From positions 161,905 through 225,904 of the forward strand of contig CANTFK010000189.1 of the NCBI GenBank assembly GCA_947646735.1: a stretch of 64,000 bases of DNA, read 5' to 3'. The translations under genes and the position numbers were made by a program. Shown in pieces: positions 1-10,373 of the stretch. Source of the stretch: Peronospora farinosa (Eukaryota > Oomycota > Peronosporomycetes > Peronosporales > Peronosporaceae). Below the pieces are notes generated by a model. It saw nothing but the letters and a program-made list of their open reading frames with translations, was not told the DNA's origin and did not search any database. Positions within the stretch are counted from its first letter, which is position 1; every line of letters begins with the position of its first letter.

Positions 1-499
1 ATACCATCTATATGAATGACATCTTCCACTCTCTTCGTTGGATAATTTAATTTTTACGTTCCATTGAATGACGCGATTGTACCTTCTGCGCGCTTAGGAC
101 TTTTGATGTCATACTAGGTTTTATTAGGTATACTAACGCACCAAAGTCGGACAAAATTTGACGAATTTGTTCTAATGACACTATCCCGCACTAGAAGTCG
201 GCTTTGAGCTGGTATGTCCGATCCAAAGCTACTATATTCTAAGCCAATAGATTCTACCCCAGTCTTTATTTGGACCTCTACAATATTAATCGTGACACGC
301 GTGGAAACAAATGATTCTTGTTCGTCCTTTTCGTCTTCAAAACTGTCCATATTGTTGACATCCTCCTACGCACAGCTCAACCATACCTTTAATCGCCTCG
401 CGCCATTATAGGGCTCATTAAGGGTGATATAGACGCTTACGATTAACACGTGCGATACCTTGTTAGTTGTATCGTGCTTAATTGAATAGATGAACACAC

Positions 500-1680
500 G
501 CAAATTACTGTACTCATCAAGGGTCTGACAGATGTTCTTGTCAAGACCCACCTGTTCCGTTTGGGATTGGAGTCGCTTGATTAAGCGATCTCTGCATCGA
601 AAAAGGACGACTTCAGCCTGCAAGAGGCTCATGCCCACTCGGGATACTATCGTCCACCGTGAAAACAGGAAAGCGGATGTCCAGAGCCACTGGACCTCTC
701 CTATGTAGAGAGCGAGGTCGCTCGCTCTCCAGGATACAAGCGATCGCATAAGTGCAATTGCTGTAAAAAGATGGGTAACTACGTTTATGAGTGTAGTGCC
801 CACACCCTGTGTCTCGTAACAATGGGAGTGACGATCGTTCGTCTTCCAATAAGGGCTAGAGACGTGGGACCCACGCTGCTGCAAAATCGCAACAACTTGG
901 TGGACCATAAAAAACGGTCGGGGTCAGAGGGATGCCCTACTGATCCATTAACGTTAAGAAACTTTACGGGACTCCTGACGATGGCTGCTTAAAAAACACA
1001 CAGTCACTGTGTGTTGCCGCTCCTAGTAGTTAGGTATCCCTCATCACCTTGAAGATCGAAGTGACACAGAACATGTCACTTCGCGCCCTAGTTGATTCTG
1101 GGGCGTCGAACTACTTTGTTCGATGCCAGTCGCTAGATGATCGAAGGCTCACATATGTTAAGTGCAAGACCCTTCCAACGAGGCTGACGGTGCGCCTTGC
1201 AACTTGCGCATCCGTAACAGTAAAGAAACGTGTAGTGGGAATTCACTACACGCTTGAAGGCAAAAAGTACGATGATGATTTCATCGTACTCGACCTGGAT
1301 GACAAATTTGATGTCATCCTAGGATTACCATGGCTCAGAAGGTACAAGCCATGGGTCAGCTGGCAGCATCGAGCTGTGAAGATGCCTGTCGCTTGTTCAT
1401 CAGATGGCCATCCAATGAACGTCTGGAGCGTTTACAAGCGTGTAAATGTACTACGAGTGAGGGTGATGGACTCACTTGTGTTTCGGTCGCTAGTACGACT
1501 GCACAAGAACTCAGTGTGACCGACAGTCACACTGTGGAGCAATCTGCCGGCGGCTGTGCAAAAGCACAGGCAGCGCCGAAGTTCCACCACTCGAATAAGT
1601 CGAGAGGACCGGGACATGAATGCTCGCCTAGGGGGCAGCATTTACAGAAGAGCAAACCGGTTGCCCAGAAGCGGTAACAC
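500..1680 (+). pseudogene. Decayed Ty3/gypsy gag-protease remnant
   Basis: This is the remnant of a retrotransposon polyprotein. Around 610-810 the plus strand reads a gag-like tail ('EPLDLSYVES') followed by a damaged zinc knuckle, CNCCKKMGNYVYEC, in which the usual His of C-x2-C-x4-H-x4-C is replaced by Tyr; a TGA interrupts this part. From about 1049 to 1519 there is a retropepsin-like domain with the active-site motif LVDSGASNYF and a C-terminal flap region (VILGLPWLRRYKPWVSWQ) matching the protease domains of the gypsy elements further right. No reverse transcriptase, integrase or LTR follows; the sequence is lost after about 1680. The assignment as gypsy protease is firm. The exact boundaries are not. 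Confidence 0.7.
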
Positions 1681-2172
1681 GGTAATACTAGATCAACTGG
1701 ATAGTTGATCGTAGAGGATCTCGCTGTGGTTGCGCAGCCACAGCATGAGGAAGTCTATGGAATTAGTTTCATCGATTTTGAGGGAATAACTCCCCAGTAA
1801 AAAGTACTAACCTTTGGCGCGATTGAGCTAAAGTTCGATTGCTAATCTAAGCATTTATAATGGTGGTAGTCAATAGCATTAGATTGTGTATAATTCCAAG
1901 CCTTCTTTGTTCACAACGTTCCTGCACCAGCATGGCACGAAATTTGATGAAATTTTACCTAATAATGTATGGCTGATGTTTTCTGTAAAATATTAGAAAA
2001 GCGAATATTTGCTTTAATACTATCTTTTCGAAGTGAATTGTTTATACTACAGTATAAGAAGTACTACTGTATGCAGTACTATAAAAAGCTCTATTAAGTA
2101 AATGCAAAAAATCTACTCATATAAGTACTTCCCGTCCTATAACGTATTAATCGTCCCCTCAGTCAAAGCATA
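1681..2172. other. AT-rich intergenic stretch, presumed upstream region of the glycosyltransferase gene
   Basis: No reading frame of substance. The base composition becomes clearly AT-rich between about 1840 and 2150. It lies directly upstream of the start codon at 2173, so it probably holds the promoter. I could not recognise a specific oomycete initiator element. Confidence 0.4.
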
Positions 2173-3804
2173 ATGACAAACGATACACGTAGAAGCACGT
2201 CCTGCGTAATCCGCTGGGGTCTTTTGAAGACGCTGGCGCTCGTGTTGCTTCTCCTCGGCGCACTTACGACAATCCTTCGGATCGCGGAAATATCGAGTAT
2301 CATTTCTTTAAACGCGATGGAATCGACAGTAACACAACTAAAGAACAACCGTGTAAAACGTATTGAAACGCCCTATGTCTATAAAGATAAAAAGATTCAG
2401 CAAATGTGCTTTACTTCTCGAGATATGGGAATTTTTTCAGCCATACGCCAAGCAGCCAATAATTTCTGCATGGAGGGAGGGTGGGATCGTGCAAAAGAGG
2501 GTCCAGTAAGTATAAAGAAGGCAACAAAAGTGTCGCTTTATCAAGTTGAGGGAGGAATTGAAACGGCGATATTTCAAAACTTAATGTTGGATTTTGTGGG
2601 TGTAGCCATCTATCGTCCTATTAAAACTATGGCACATGACGGAGGACGTCATGATCCGAGATTTGTCTTTAATCTGAGATTGATTAATTGTGTATGTGAT
2701 GAACTTGCTGAATATTATAGTAACCGTCTAGGATCTCAAGAAGGTAGCATACAACAGATTTGGTATCAAAGGTTAGTGTCGCTACCGCAAAATTCATATC
2801 CAATGGCGACCATTTGTTCTCCAAATACGAGACGATCGGAGTGGGATTTTGTCAAATATCCAAGAAAAGGACCAGATTATAACGAGACAGTGGTGTTTGA
2901 AGACCCCGTGGTGCTCATAGCACGTAGAGACGACCATAACCCTTTTTTTCAGATTGCGGCTGCGTTTAACGTGTGGATTATGTTCAAGGCACTGAATTGG
3001 GATATTACCAAGACCCGTGTCATTCATTTGGATGCTGGCTATCCTACACCGATAGATACATTGCACAAGGCTTTGCTAGGGCCAAACCATGAGATTGTTG
3101 ACGGAGCGACGTTAATGGGTAAACGCGTGCACTTCCGTGGCAGCGTGTTACTTGCACCTTATGAGAATACGGGTCCTATGATGCAACATTTAAATGACCA
3201 TGAGCCGTGCCATGAGTCGGAACTGATCGAGACATTTCGCGCCGAGTCTCTTCAAGCCCTTAATATAACACCGGATATTGAACGCGAGCTTGGCGTTACT
3301 AAGATCCGGCCACTAATGGTGACGGTAATTAGTCGTCGGCCATATGGAGGACGTATCATGCACCGCGTCTGGGAAAATGAGGATGAGGTAATCGCGAGCA
3401 TGCAGGCTGAGTACAAGGATCTAAACGCGGGGTTTCGCTCGATCGACTACGTAAACTTAACGCTACACGAACAGATAAAAAATACCATCGAGAGCGACAT
3501 GATCATTAGCATGCACGGTGCTGGTCTCGCGAATGTAATTTGGACACGTCCGATGACTACAGTGGTGGAGATTTTCCCGAAGCCGAAGAAACGTTGGGGT
3601 TACCGAAATATGTGTCAGTTCATGGGTTGCGACTGGCACCAATTTCGCGGTGGTCAGGACATTATTTTTAACAAAGACGACCTAAACGATGTGAATAAGG
3701 TCATCCCGTACGACGAGTGGATGGCTTTCTTCCACCCGTTATTCCAAAAAGCCTATGGCGCTTTTAACGAGCAACAAGCATTGTTACGCGGAGAAGCATC
3801 GTAA
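2173..3804 (+). CDS. GT61-type glycosyltransferase, type II membrane protein
   Basis: Predicted 543-residue enzyme of the glycosyltransferase 61 type (DUF563-like), a family that transfers sugars such as xylose or arabinose in the Golgi. A short basic N-terminus is followed by one hydrophobic anchor (about residues 17-38, LLKTLALVLLLLGALTTILR), giving a type II topology with the catalytic domain in the lumen. The C-terminal family signature SMHGAGLANVIWTRP lies at about residues 446-460, followed by a conserved-looking 'VVEIFPKP' segment. The frame is uninterrupted and begins with ATG in a simple context; no introns are needed. The donor sugar and acceptor cannot be deduced. It stands alone, between a retrotransposon remnant and an oppositely oriented zinc-repeat gene. 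Confidence 0.85.
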   Translation: MTNDTRRSTSCVIRWGLLKTLALVLLLLGALTTILRIAEISSIISLNAMESTVTQLKNNRVKRIETPYVYKDKKIQQMCFTSRDMGIFSAIRQAANNFCMEGGWDRAKEGPVSIKKATKVSLYQVEGGIETAIFQNLMLDFVGVAIYRPIKTMAHDGGRHDPRFVFNLRLINCVCDELAEYYSNRLGSQEGSIQQIWYQRLVSLPQNSYPMATICSPNTRRSEWDFVKYPRKGPDYNETVVFEDPVVLIARRDDHNPFFQIAAAFNVWIMFKALNWDITKTRVIHLDAGYPTPIDTLHKALLGPNHEIVDGATLMGKRVHFRGSVLLAPYENTGPMMQHLNDHEPCHESELIETFRAESLQALNITPDIERELGVTKIRPLMVTVISRRPYGGRIMHRVWENEDEVIASMQAEYKDLNAGFRSIDYVNLTLHEQIKNTIESDMIISMHGAGLANVIWTRPMTTVVEIFPKPKKRWGYRNMCQFMGCDWHQFRGGQDIIFNKDDLNDVNKVIPYDEWMAFFHPLFQKAYGAFNEQQALLRGEAS

Positions 3805-4237
3805 AAATAGCGGTTATTTGCGCAGACTATATACTCCAGCTTTCACTAAGACTTGGATTCTAGACCGCCATGGAGGATGAACAACGCGAGCATTGGCTTA
3901 TTTTGACGAAGCAGTAAAGCGAAATAGTACGAATGTGACCTCAATCAAGAAGAAGCCCTTGGTAAGGTTATACTTGGAGTACTTGAATGCAGGGCTGTAG
4001 AGTGAATGAAGCGTTACTCTCTCTTTCTTACGTTTGTTCAAGTACTTCATTAAACCATATGTGAATTGCATTGATATATATTCTAACGTTGACAATTACG
4101 TGTCGGGGTTTCTAATGTGTATGTATGTGTGTTGCGAAGTATTGCAGGTGCTAGCGTCGTAGCAAGTTCTGAATTGGCAGTAGCAACTTAATCTGCCTCA
4201 AAATAAAGTCCTTCAATACATGAAGGTCTCTTGAGTA
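3805..4237. other. Intergenic, nothing recognised
   Basis: Lies between the 3' ends of two convergent genes and presumably contains both transcription ends. I see no repeat, RNA gene or coding frame that I can support. Confidence 0.4.
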
Positions 4238-4954
4238 TTAGCATTTGTGCTGGTGGTACTGAGTGATGTTGATGTTGTTGTGCACCTGTGCAATGTACTG
4301 CTTCTCTTCGAAATGCAACGTGCACAGGTGGTCGGTACGTTCGTAGGCCGGACGTGCACAGCTTTCCATGGCGCAGCGCTTGCCACCACCGTGGGCCCAG
4401 CAAACACCGTTGGAAACGGAGATAGTTGTGCAGCCAAGGGAGGCGCAGAGTGTACCACCGCCATGGGACCAGCAGACACCTTTGGTCTTGGCGCGGTTGG
4501 CGCAGTCCGGGACCTTGCACTTGACCGAGCCACCGTGGCGCCAGCAGCGACGTGCATGTTTGGCTCGACTTGTGCAGCCGTCAATCATGCAGTACTTGCT
4601 GCCTTTTTTGACGACCGTGCCATTTGCGAGCGCTATTCCAGCCTTGCCTGATACTTTCGAGCTACCATTGGACACACTGATATTCTGGAGCCGGCGGCGT
4701 TTGGCGATTTTGCATTGACCAGAGGGAGGTGCCAGTACTGGAGCAAATGTCTTGTTTGATGATCCTCGCTGCGGCGAAGTCCATGGGAACGAAGGCAACA
4801 ACACTGGCTTCGCGATGACCTTGTCGTTTGACAGGATGAAATCAAGAGAGCACTTGTTGACCGGCTTTGATTGCAATTTTGGTTTGAGGCCAAGCAGCTG
4901 TGGCATCTCGATGAAGCTTTGCTGGGAAAGCGGGAGGAATGTGCGGAAGGACAT
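4238..4954 (-). CDS. Cys/His zinc-repeat protein, intronless copy (oomycete 'WRKY19-like')
   Basis: Single-exon gene of about 238 residues. The C-terminal half holds four consecutive zinc-binding-type repeats. Three follow C-x4-C-x9-C-x2-H-G-G and the last follows C-x4-C-x11-C-x2-H. Examples are CMIDGC..RRCWRHGG and CKVPDC..GVCWSHGG. The N-terminal half is low-complexity with a basic patch KIAKRRRL just before the repeats, which could serve in nuclear entry. The frame is open upstream to 5137, but the tandem ATG codons at 4957/4954 give the more likely start. Proteins with this repeat are common in oomycetes and are often auto-annotated as WRKY19-like although no WRKY domain is present; function is unknown, nucleic-acid binding is a guess. 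A closely related gene with introns lies at 18400-19225. Confidence 0.75.
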   Translation of the reverse strand: MSFRTFLPLSQQSFIEMPQLLGLKPKLQSKPVNKCSLDFILSNDKVIAKPVLLPSFPWTSPQRGSSNKTFAPVLAPPSGQCKIAKRRRLQNISVSNGSSKVSGKAGIALANGTVVKKGSKYCMIDGCTSRAKHARRCWRHGGSVKCKVPDCANRAKTKGVCWSHGGGTLCASLGCTTISVSNGVCWAHGGGKRCAMESCARPAYERTDHLCTLHFEEKQYIAQVHNNINITQYHQHKC

Positions 4955-5137
4955 CATTATGGCGATATAGGGAGGGGATCGTTGTACTCCTGTGGTAGAG
5001 TGGAAAAATTGAGATGTGGGATTTCTGAGCAGTGGACGTGAGATCACCGAGAGCATTTTGTGTGCTGGGTTGACTAACTGTTCAGTCGCGAAGGGACCCG
5101 AAAGGCGTTGCTTGACATGGAATATTCCACTTGACAT

Positions 5138-7489
5138 GCGTTATCGGTTCCTGGCGTCCTTTTTGTTATCGCCTGGCCTCGTGGTGTCATAAGGTCAGCA
5201 GCAACCGTGCCGCTCCAAAAACTAATATGCATCCCCGACCACAACAGACAAGGCAAACGGATGCCTCGACCGATAAAATGTTACAATCAGTGTCAACCCT
5301 TCTAGTCAGGAGCATGCTCGGTGTATTGTATATCGACATGTATCGCTTGGTTTCTTCCTCCTTATCAGCGGAAGCAGTTTCTTACGCGCTTTCGTAGACC
5401 GTTTTTCTCTTGTAAGTAGAGGTCAGTCCAGGTCGCTGTTGGCAGGGCGAACCAGACTACTTGGTCGCGACTGGTGCGCTATTTGTCTTTAGTATTGTGC
5501 GCGAAGAGGCACGAAACTGAACTTGAAGTTATAGTACCACTCCGACCGTTGAATCGTACAGCTTCACGTACATGTATATCAAGTCAACCGTAACCTGGGT
5601 CGTTGAGACAAGAGACACGAAAACGATACTAGGGGCGAATCAGCAAACTCCATGATTCTGGTGTGCTGCCTAGGGGCAAGTTGCAAAGTGTGTGTCATGT
5701 TTCCAGCCAAAAACGAAGAAGGTGCCAACTTAATGATAGGCCGGTCACAAAAGTCGCAAGTAAAGAAATTGCTTTGTGCCAGGAATGGCTTCATTATTAG
5801 CACATACGGGCAAAAAAAGTTGGAGAACCAGCATGTTCGCATGAACAGCAGGCTGGAACAGGATGATCTTCCCTGCGTCTAGCAATTGAATGCTAGTTTG
5901 TAGAGGATCGTAGCTGCCTCGCTCGCCATCGTTTTGGTCAGTCGTGACCACTTATTGTGAAGCCATTCGTAGATCCTGTAGGTAGCCGTTACTAAGCTTG
6001 TGCTTGGAATGTGCAAGCTGACCTCCTTGAAAAAGTCGTCGTACGTGACCGCGCAAGCCGTTAAAGTCCTTTTCTTCAAGTTTCGACAAATGCCTCTTCC
6101 TGACCCGATATCTCATTTCTCATGGGCGCATATACGCAGCAGCTTCAACCAATTCTCGAATTTGAAATGCCTTCGCACTGGACGCAATCAGTGCTGATGT
6201 GATTGCCGTGCTATCATTAATTCATTAAGCTTCCTGTAGCTATTCCTAGGATGAAGTGACGCTATGAACAATGACAAGATGACTTGTTTGTTGGTTTGTT
6301 TTCGTATGTAATACGCAACGTTAATTGCACTTTGCCAAGCTGAACTTTTGTGGTCCGACCTCAGCTCAGAAAACTGAACCTTGAAACGACCCGAGCACGA
6401 TGTCTTCTTAAACTGACAGGCGACACGGAAAGTTTCCTACAGGTTTTGTCTATAGTCTTGCGGGACATCGGAGTGGTGACAGCTTGTTGTTTACTTCAGG
6501 AAGGTAGAAGTACAGAATAAGCGCTTCGAAGATCCACGAGACTCCGTGCTGCTCTAGCGCAGTCTTTTGTGTCTTAGTAAATCTGTTATTGCCGAGACAG
6601 CTCTTGGCGGCACTTTGACTTGAGATGCAAGTTTTGTGGCATGTCCGGACTCTCGATCCAAGAAAATTGTTTTGCTCCTCATGCAATTTCTCGTTCTCCT
6701 ATCAATATCTGCAACGTCTTTTCGAAACGAAGCAGCTTTTGTGCGTTGTACCTGCCTATGTAGATGAATTCATATGTCAAGAAAGATTTTCTGGTTCTGA
6801 CAGACGGGAGGTGTCGACGGCTTCGTCTTCGTCGTGAGACGTTAGTAAGTAGGTTGTGGTGACGGACGCAGATGAACCTGACCATTTGCACGAAGAAAGT
6901 TATACGGACGAGAAACCCGCTTCACCCTTCGTTCTTGTATCGACCCAAAAACGTACGAGTTTATCTGTTGGCGACAAACATTTGCGTCATCATGCACGAC
7001 CTCCAAGAAGTAAGTCCTTTTTGTCCATACGTCTCCAGTGGGCTCAATTACTGATCATTACTGAGGACCTTGTGCCTGTTTCTGGAAGCGTGCGTGCCTT
7101 ACATGAGCAGAGAAGCTTTTACAGAGAACAAAACGAGGAAATACGTTGCGATATATTCTACTCCAAAAAGTAAGTAGGCCGCTCTGTCCACACGCTTTTG
7201 CGTGGATCCTACTCGGTTGCTCGATGCGACTATGACAAATTGTTGTCGCTAACTAGCTCAGGACACTGTCAGGTATTTATTACTGCTCGCTGGTCTTCAC
7301 TGCACTATCTTCCAGAACCTCCTCCTCTGCCCGAAGCCCTGACTTGTCAATGATTCATATCTACTACGCCGGAATCTACATATATGACTATTGCTAAGTG
7401 CTACCTACAACACAAATCCAGTGGTGTAATATGCAGTACCATTCATTCTTAAGCAACTCTTCTTGACGTTCCTGACAATGATCGATGCC
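5138..7489. other. Long intergenic stretch, no supported gene
   Basis: About 2.3 kb in which only short, compositionally random open frames occur on either strand. None shows a recognisable domain, signal peptide or convincing splice structure. No long repeat was noticed. Confidence 0.35.
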
Positions 7490-7846
7490 CGATCACGAAA
7501 AAAATCCCTATGCGAGGCCTATTCAAATGGTTCATTAGATATTCCCTTCATCTCGTCCACCATATCGGGGCGTCAGACAGAGGACTGGCTCAAGGCCGAA
7601 AAGAGTTTTGACGACGTTTGAAATATTTTGGAGTTGAACGGGCTGACCGGCGATGCTCTCAACCCAGCTACTACGAACTACAAATACTTCAAGTACTTTG
7701 AAAATGCTAAACGAAAGCAGCTGGTGGAAGACCTTCTGCGCAGAAATATCTCCCCACACAACGTCTGGAACGAGATGAAGCTAGATGACTCATTAACTCG
7801 GAAGACGACGACGGCTTTAAAACGTTTCAACGCTATGCAGAGATGA
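7490..7846 (+). pseudogene. Broken WY-fold effector fragment
   Basis: In one plus-strand frame the sequence reads a typical oomycete W-motif module: 'TEDWLKAEKSFDDV', then an in-frame TGA at 7619-7621, then 'ILELNGLTGDALN', 'YFKYFENA' and a second partial module 'NISPHNVWNEMKLDD'. The spacing W-L-K-A..D-D-V..L-L-x-L-N-G-L is the pattern of WY/LWY repeats in RXLR effectors. No signal peptide or RXLR motif is found upstream and the frame ends at 7846, so this is a remnant and not a functional gene. The residues around the stop fit the module on both sides, so the stop is a nonsense change and not a boundary. Confidence 0.5.
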
Positions 7847-8501
7847 AGACAACAAGTTGCAGTTAATCAGTATAATGATAATCGTGGCCTAGATATTGTC
7901 ATTGACGTTAGAGATGGACATCAAGAGCTGACAGTAAATGTGGAAGTGTGGGTTAAGTAAGTCCTTTGTGTAATCGATTCACTCGCAATGGCGACGTTTC
8001 GTAATGAAGCAATACTTTACCATGTTGCCACCCAGAAGTTTTATGAACAGAAATTTCAAGTTGTTATGAAGCATACACCACCATTACTATCAATGCTACT
8101 GAGGATGACCATTTGGAACGGATGCGGCAAGAGCTGGCCATGCTATCGGTTTTATAAACAGCTTTAAGGTGGACTGTGGACTTTCAAATGACACGATGAC
8201 AGCGACCTGCTAGCGCAATCGTAATGCTGCAATCATAAAAACTTCCATGAATGTGTAGCTATCCGTGGATAAGTAATGACACCTTCATCGCATTTGTTCA
8301 ACAGATACAATAGGAACGCGGAAGCAAACAAAACGGTCACTTTACCCGGTACACTTGGTTGTATTCCGGGCAGCTTCAAACTCTCGAGTGATGGAATTAT
8401 TTAAAATTTGACCTTCTTATGGTTGTTATCGAGATGTTGATTGACATGCAGATACTCCAGCTACATGTTAGCTACAGTTATTGTTTTTGCGTAACTTGAT
8501 C
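7847..8501. other. Intergenic, with weak exon-like traces
   Basis: Plus-strand stretches at about 7868-7957 (GLDIVIDVRDGHQELTVNV) and about 8062-8155 (YEAYTTITINATEDDHLE) look coding and could be joined by an intron starting GTAAGT near 7957 and ending at TTTCAAG near 8061. I do not recognise the peptide and find no start codon context, so this is recorded only as a possible gene remnant. Confidence 0.2.
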
Positions 8502-10373
8502 TCAAGTCCGCTCATGATCCACTTCATCGTTTACGTCCACCACTAACTCCGTCTCCTTCTTCACGTCTGATTTGGTGCTCTCGTCTTCATCATCAACGCT
8601 GCCATTCGTGCTACTTTCGTCGGCATTCTTTTCCTGGTGACCTTCCTTTTGTTCTATCTCATCAGCTTGATCGGTTTGGTGCTGCTCTTCCAGCTCATTC
8701 GGTCTACGCTCTTCTTGAACCTCAGCCCCGGCAGGAATATCTACATGGCTTTCTTCTAAAACTTGTGCGTCCGACTCGTCATCCTTTGTGTCACCGTCTA
8801 AGATTTCTCCGCTCTCCTGTTTGTTTGCTGCGAGTGTCGCGTCTATGCTACTCACGGCAGCTTTTGAGGATAAGTTAACTTCCTCAAACTCCCACTTTTC
8901 TCCCACAACCCCGTCCTTCACTTGATCGTTCACTTTGGCCAGGTCCTGGTGTGCAGATTCCGCAACGTTTACTGCATCATCGGTCGCTGCTAAAACGTCC
9001 TTCTCAGCCAACATTCGCGGCTCTACACGGCACACCAACTCCTCTTCACGTTTCTCAACGGATATGGCTCCATTTTCTTCCAGCTCGTTTAGCGAAGCCA
9101 GTACTAATTGACCCTCCTTCATTTCATCCGTTTCAGCGTCGGTTAGCTTCATAAGCAGAGATGCAATTCGAACAAGTGTGTCCACAAACTCTTCCTTGTT
9201 GTTGTCACTAAGGAATACCACGAGTGCTGCGACGACACGGTCATCGCGCGCTTTGACCATTTGCACAAGACGCTCTGCCCTATCGCGAGGTAGCTTTCCA
9301 CATCGTGTCAACGCGGGGATCCAATCGACTACCATTGCACGGCAGTGACGCTCCCAAGCTGCCAATTCAACCAAGATTTCGAGCGTGTCCGCAAGTTCAG
9401 TCGTGTCTTGATCCTCTCTGTATACATCAACTGCAGCAAGTAAACGAGGATCGTGAGACTTCAACAGCAATATCAACAACTGAATCTGCCACAAATCTAG
9501 ACGTTTGCTCGTTCCAAAATCCGCAAGTAGCTGTAATATAGCCTGCATCTCATCAACGGACTCGTCTTTCTCTTTCTCACGTCCAAAGCGCGCATGCTTC
9601 ACCACTAGTAACAAAGTGTCTTCCAACTCGTGGACATCACCATCAGCGTGAAAAGCCTCATTGGCAGCTTGCAGAGCTTCGTTTTTACCACGAAACAATA
9701 CCAAAAGTCCGGCGGCATCACCACTCTGTAACACACCGCGCTGCTGCATTGCGCGTACGACATCTTCGAGGTTCAGACCGCTGGCAGGCGCACCATCTAG
9801 ACCAATTTGCTCACCCTGGCAGTGTTTAATCTGCCGCTGCAGTTTAGCCACACGTTGCAATGTATCCAAAAGCTCATTTTCATCACCATCACCTGCAAAG
9901 ACCTCGTAAGCGCTCTCCAACAAGTTGTGTCGCTGATTAACCATTTGAAGCAACGCGGTCACATCAGCTGATGTTAGCTGTTGTTGCGTTTGCCATTGTC
10001 CTAATAGGAAGCTCAAGTGTCGTTGCCACTCGAACGAGCCACTGTTGTCGTCGCTATCTTCCAATTGATTCACTTCTCGAACAGCGTCATCCATACCATG
10101 TGCAAAAGCAGCAGCTGCTTTCTCCTCGTCACCAAGTTCCATTGTAATCTCCTCCACGATACTCACCAATGCATTTCGAAGTATCTTTACATCACCATAA
10201 TCGCTTTGTTTAAAAACTCGCAGTATCTGCAATACTTGATAATCTTCTTGCTCAATCAGAGCCTTTAGAATATCCAACTCCAAGCTCGTCAGCAAGTGTT
10301 GAGCATGCAAAGAGGTCACGAGATCCACTTCAGAAGTACCAAAAGCGTTTCTTCCCCTTTTTTTACGAGCCAA
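8502..10373 (-). CDS. Five-repeat helical protein, C-terminal part of a frameshifted gene
   Basis: Open frame of 623 codons without an ATG at its left limit: it begins in the lysine/arginine-rich stretch 'RKKRGRNAF', which overlaps the end of the upstream frame (10316-11401). I infer one gene split by a single missing base in a run of seven A (about 10360-10366). The first 420 residues hold about five copies of a roughly 75-residue helical repeat with the pattern L-L..(d)..L..A...F..D.D..E-L.D-T-L..V..L, for example 'EVFAGDGDENELLDTLQRV' and 'EAFHADGDVHELEDTLLLV'. The remaining 200 residues are strongly acidic and low-complexity (Glu/Asp/Ser/Lys), probably disordered. I know no named family for it; it looks like a conserved oomycete protein of unknown function. 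Confidence 0.6.
   Translation of the reverse strand: MARKKRGRNAFGTSEVDLVTSLHAQHLLTSLELDILKALIEQEDYQVLQILRVFKQSDYGDVKILRNALVSIVEEITMELGDEEKAAAAFAHGMDDAVREVNQLEDSDDNSGSFEWQRHLSFLLGQWQTQQQLTSADVTALLQMVNQRHNLLESAYEVFAGDGDENELLDTLQRVAKLQRQIKHCQGEQIGLDGAPASGLNLEDVVRAMQQRGVLQSGDAAGLLVLFRGKNEALQAANEAFHADGDVHELEDTLLLVVKHARFGREKEKDESVDEMQAILQLLADFGTSKRLDLWQIQLLILLLKSHDPRLLAAVDVYREDQDTTELADTLEILVELAAWERHCRAMVVDWIPALTRCGKLPRDRAERLVQMVKARDDRVVAALVVFLSDNNKEEFVDTLVRIASLLMKLTDAETDEMKEGQLVLASLNELEENGAISVEKREEELVCRVEPRMLAEKDVLAATDDAVNVAESAHQDLAKVNDQVKDGVVGEKWEFEEVNLSSKAAVSSIDATLAANKQESGEILDGDTKDDESDAQVLEESHVDIPAGAEVQEERRPNELEEQHQTDQADEIEQKEGHQEKNADESSTNGSVDDEDESTKSDVKKETELVVDVNDEVDHERT

Noticed and set aside
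4213..4651. Frames of 110-134 codons overlapping the zinc-repeat gene
   Set aside because: They are shadows of the repeated Cys/His sequence in other frames and on the other strand, with no domain of their own.
4238..4954. Naming the zinc-repeat proteins as WRKY transcription factors
   Set aside because: There is no WRKYGQK sequence. The label comes from automatic annotation of proteins that share the Cys/His repeat.
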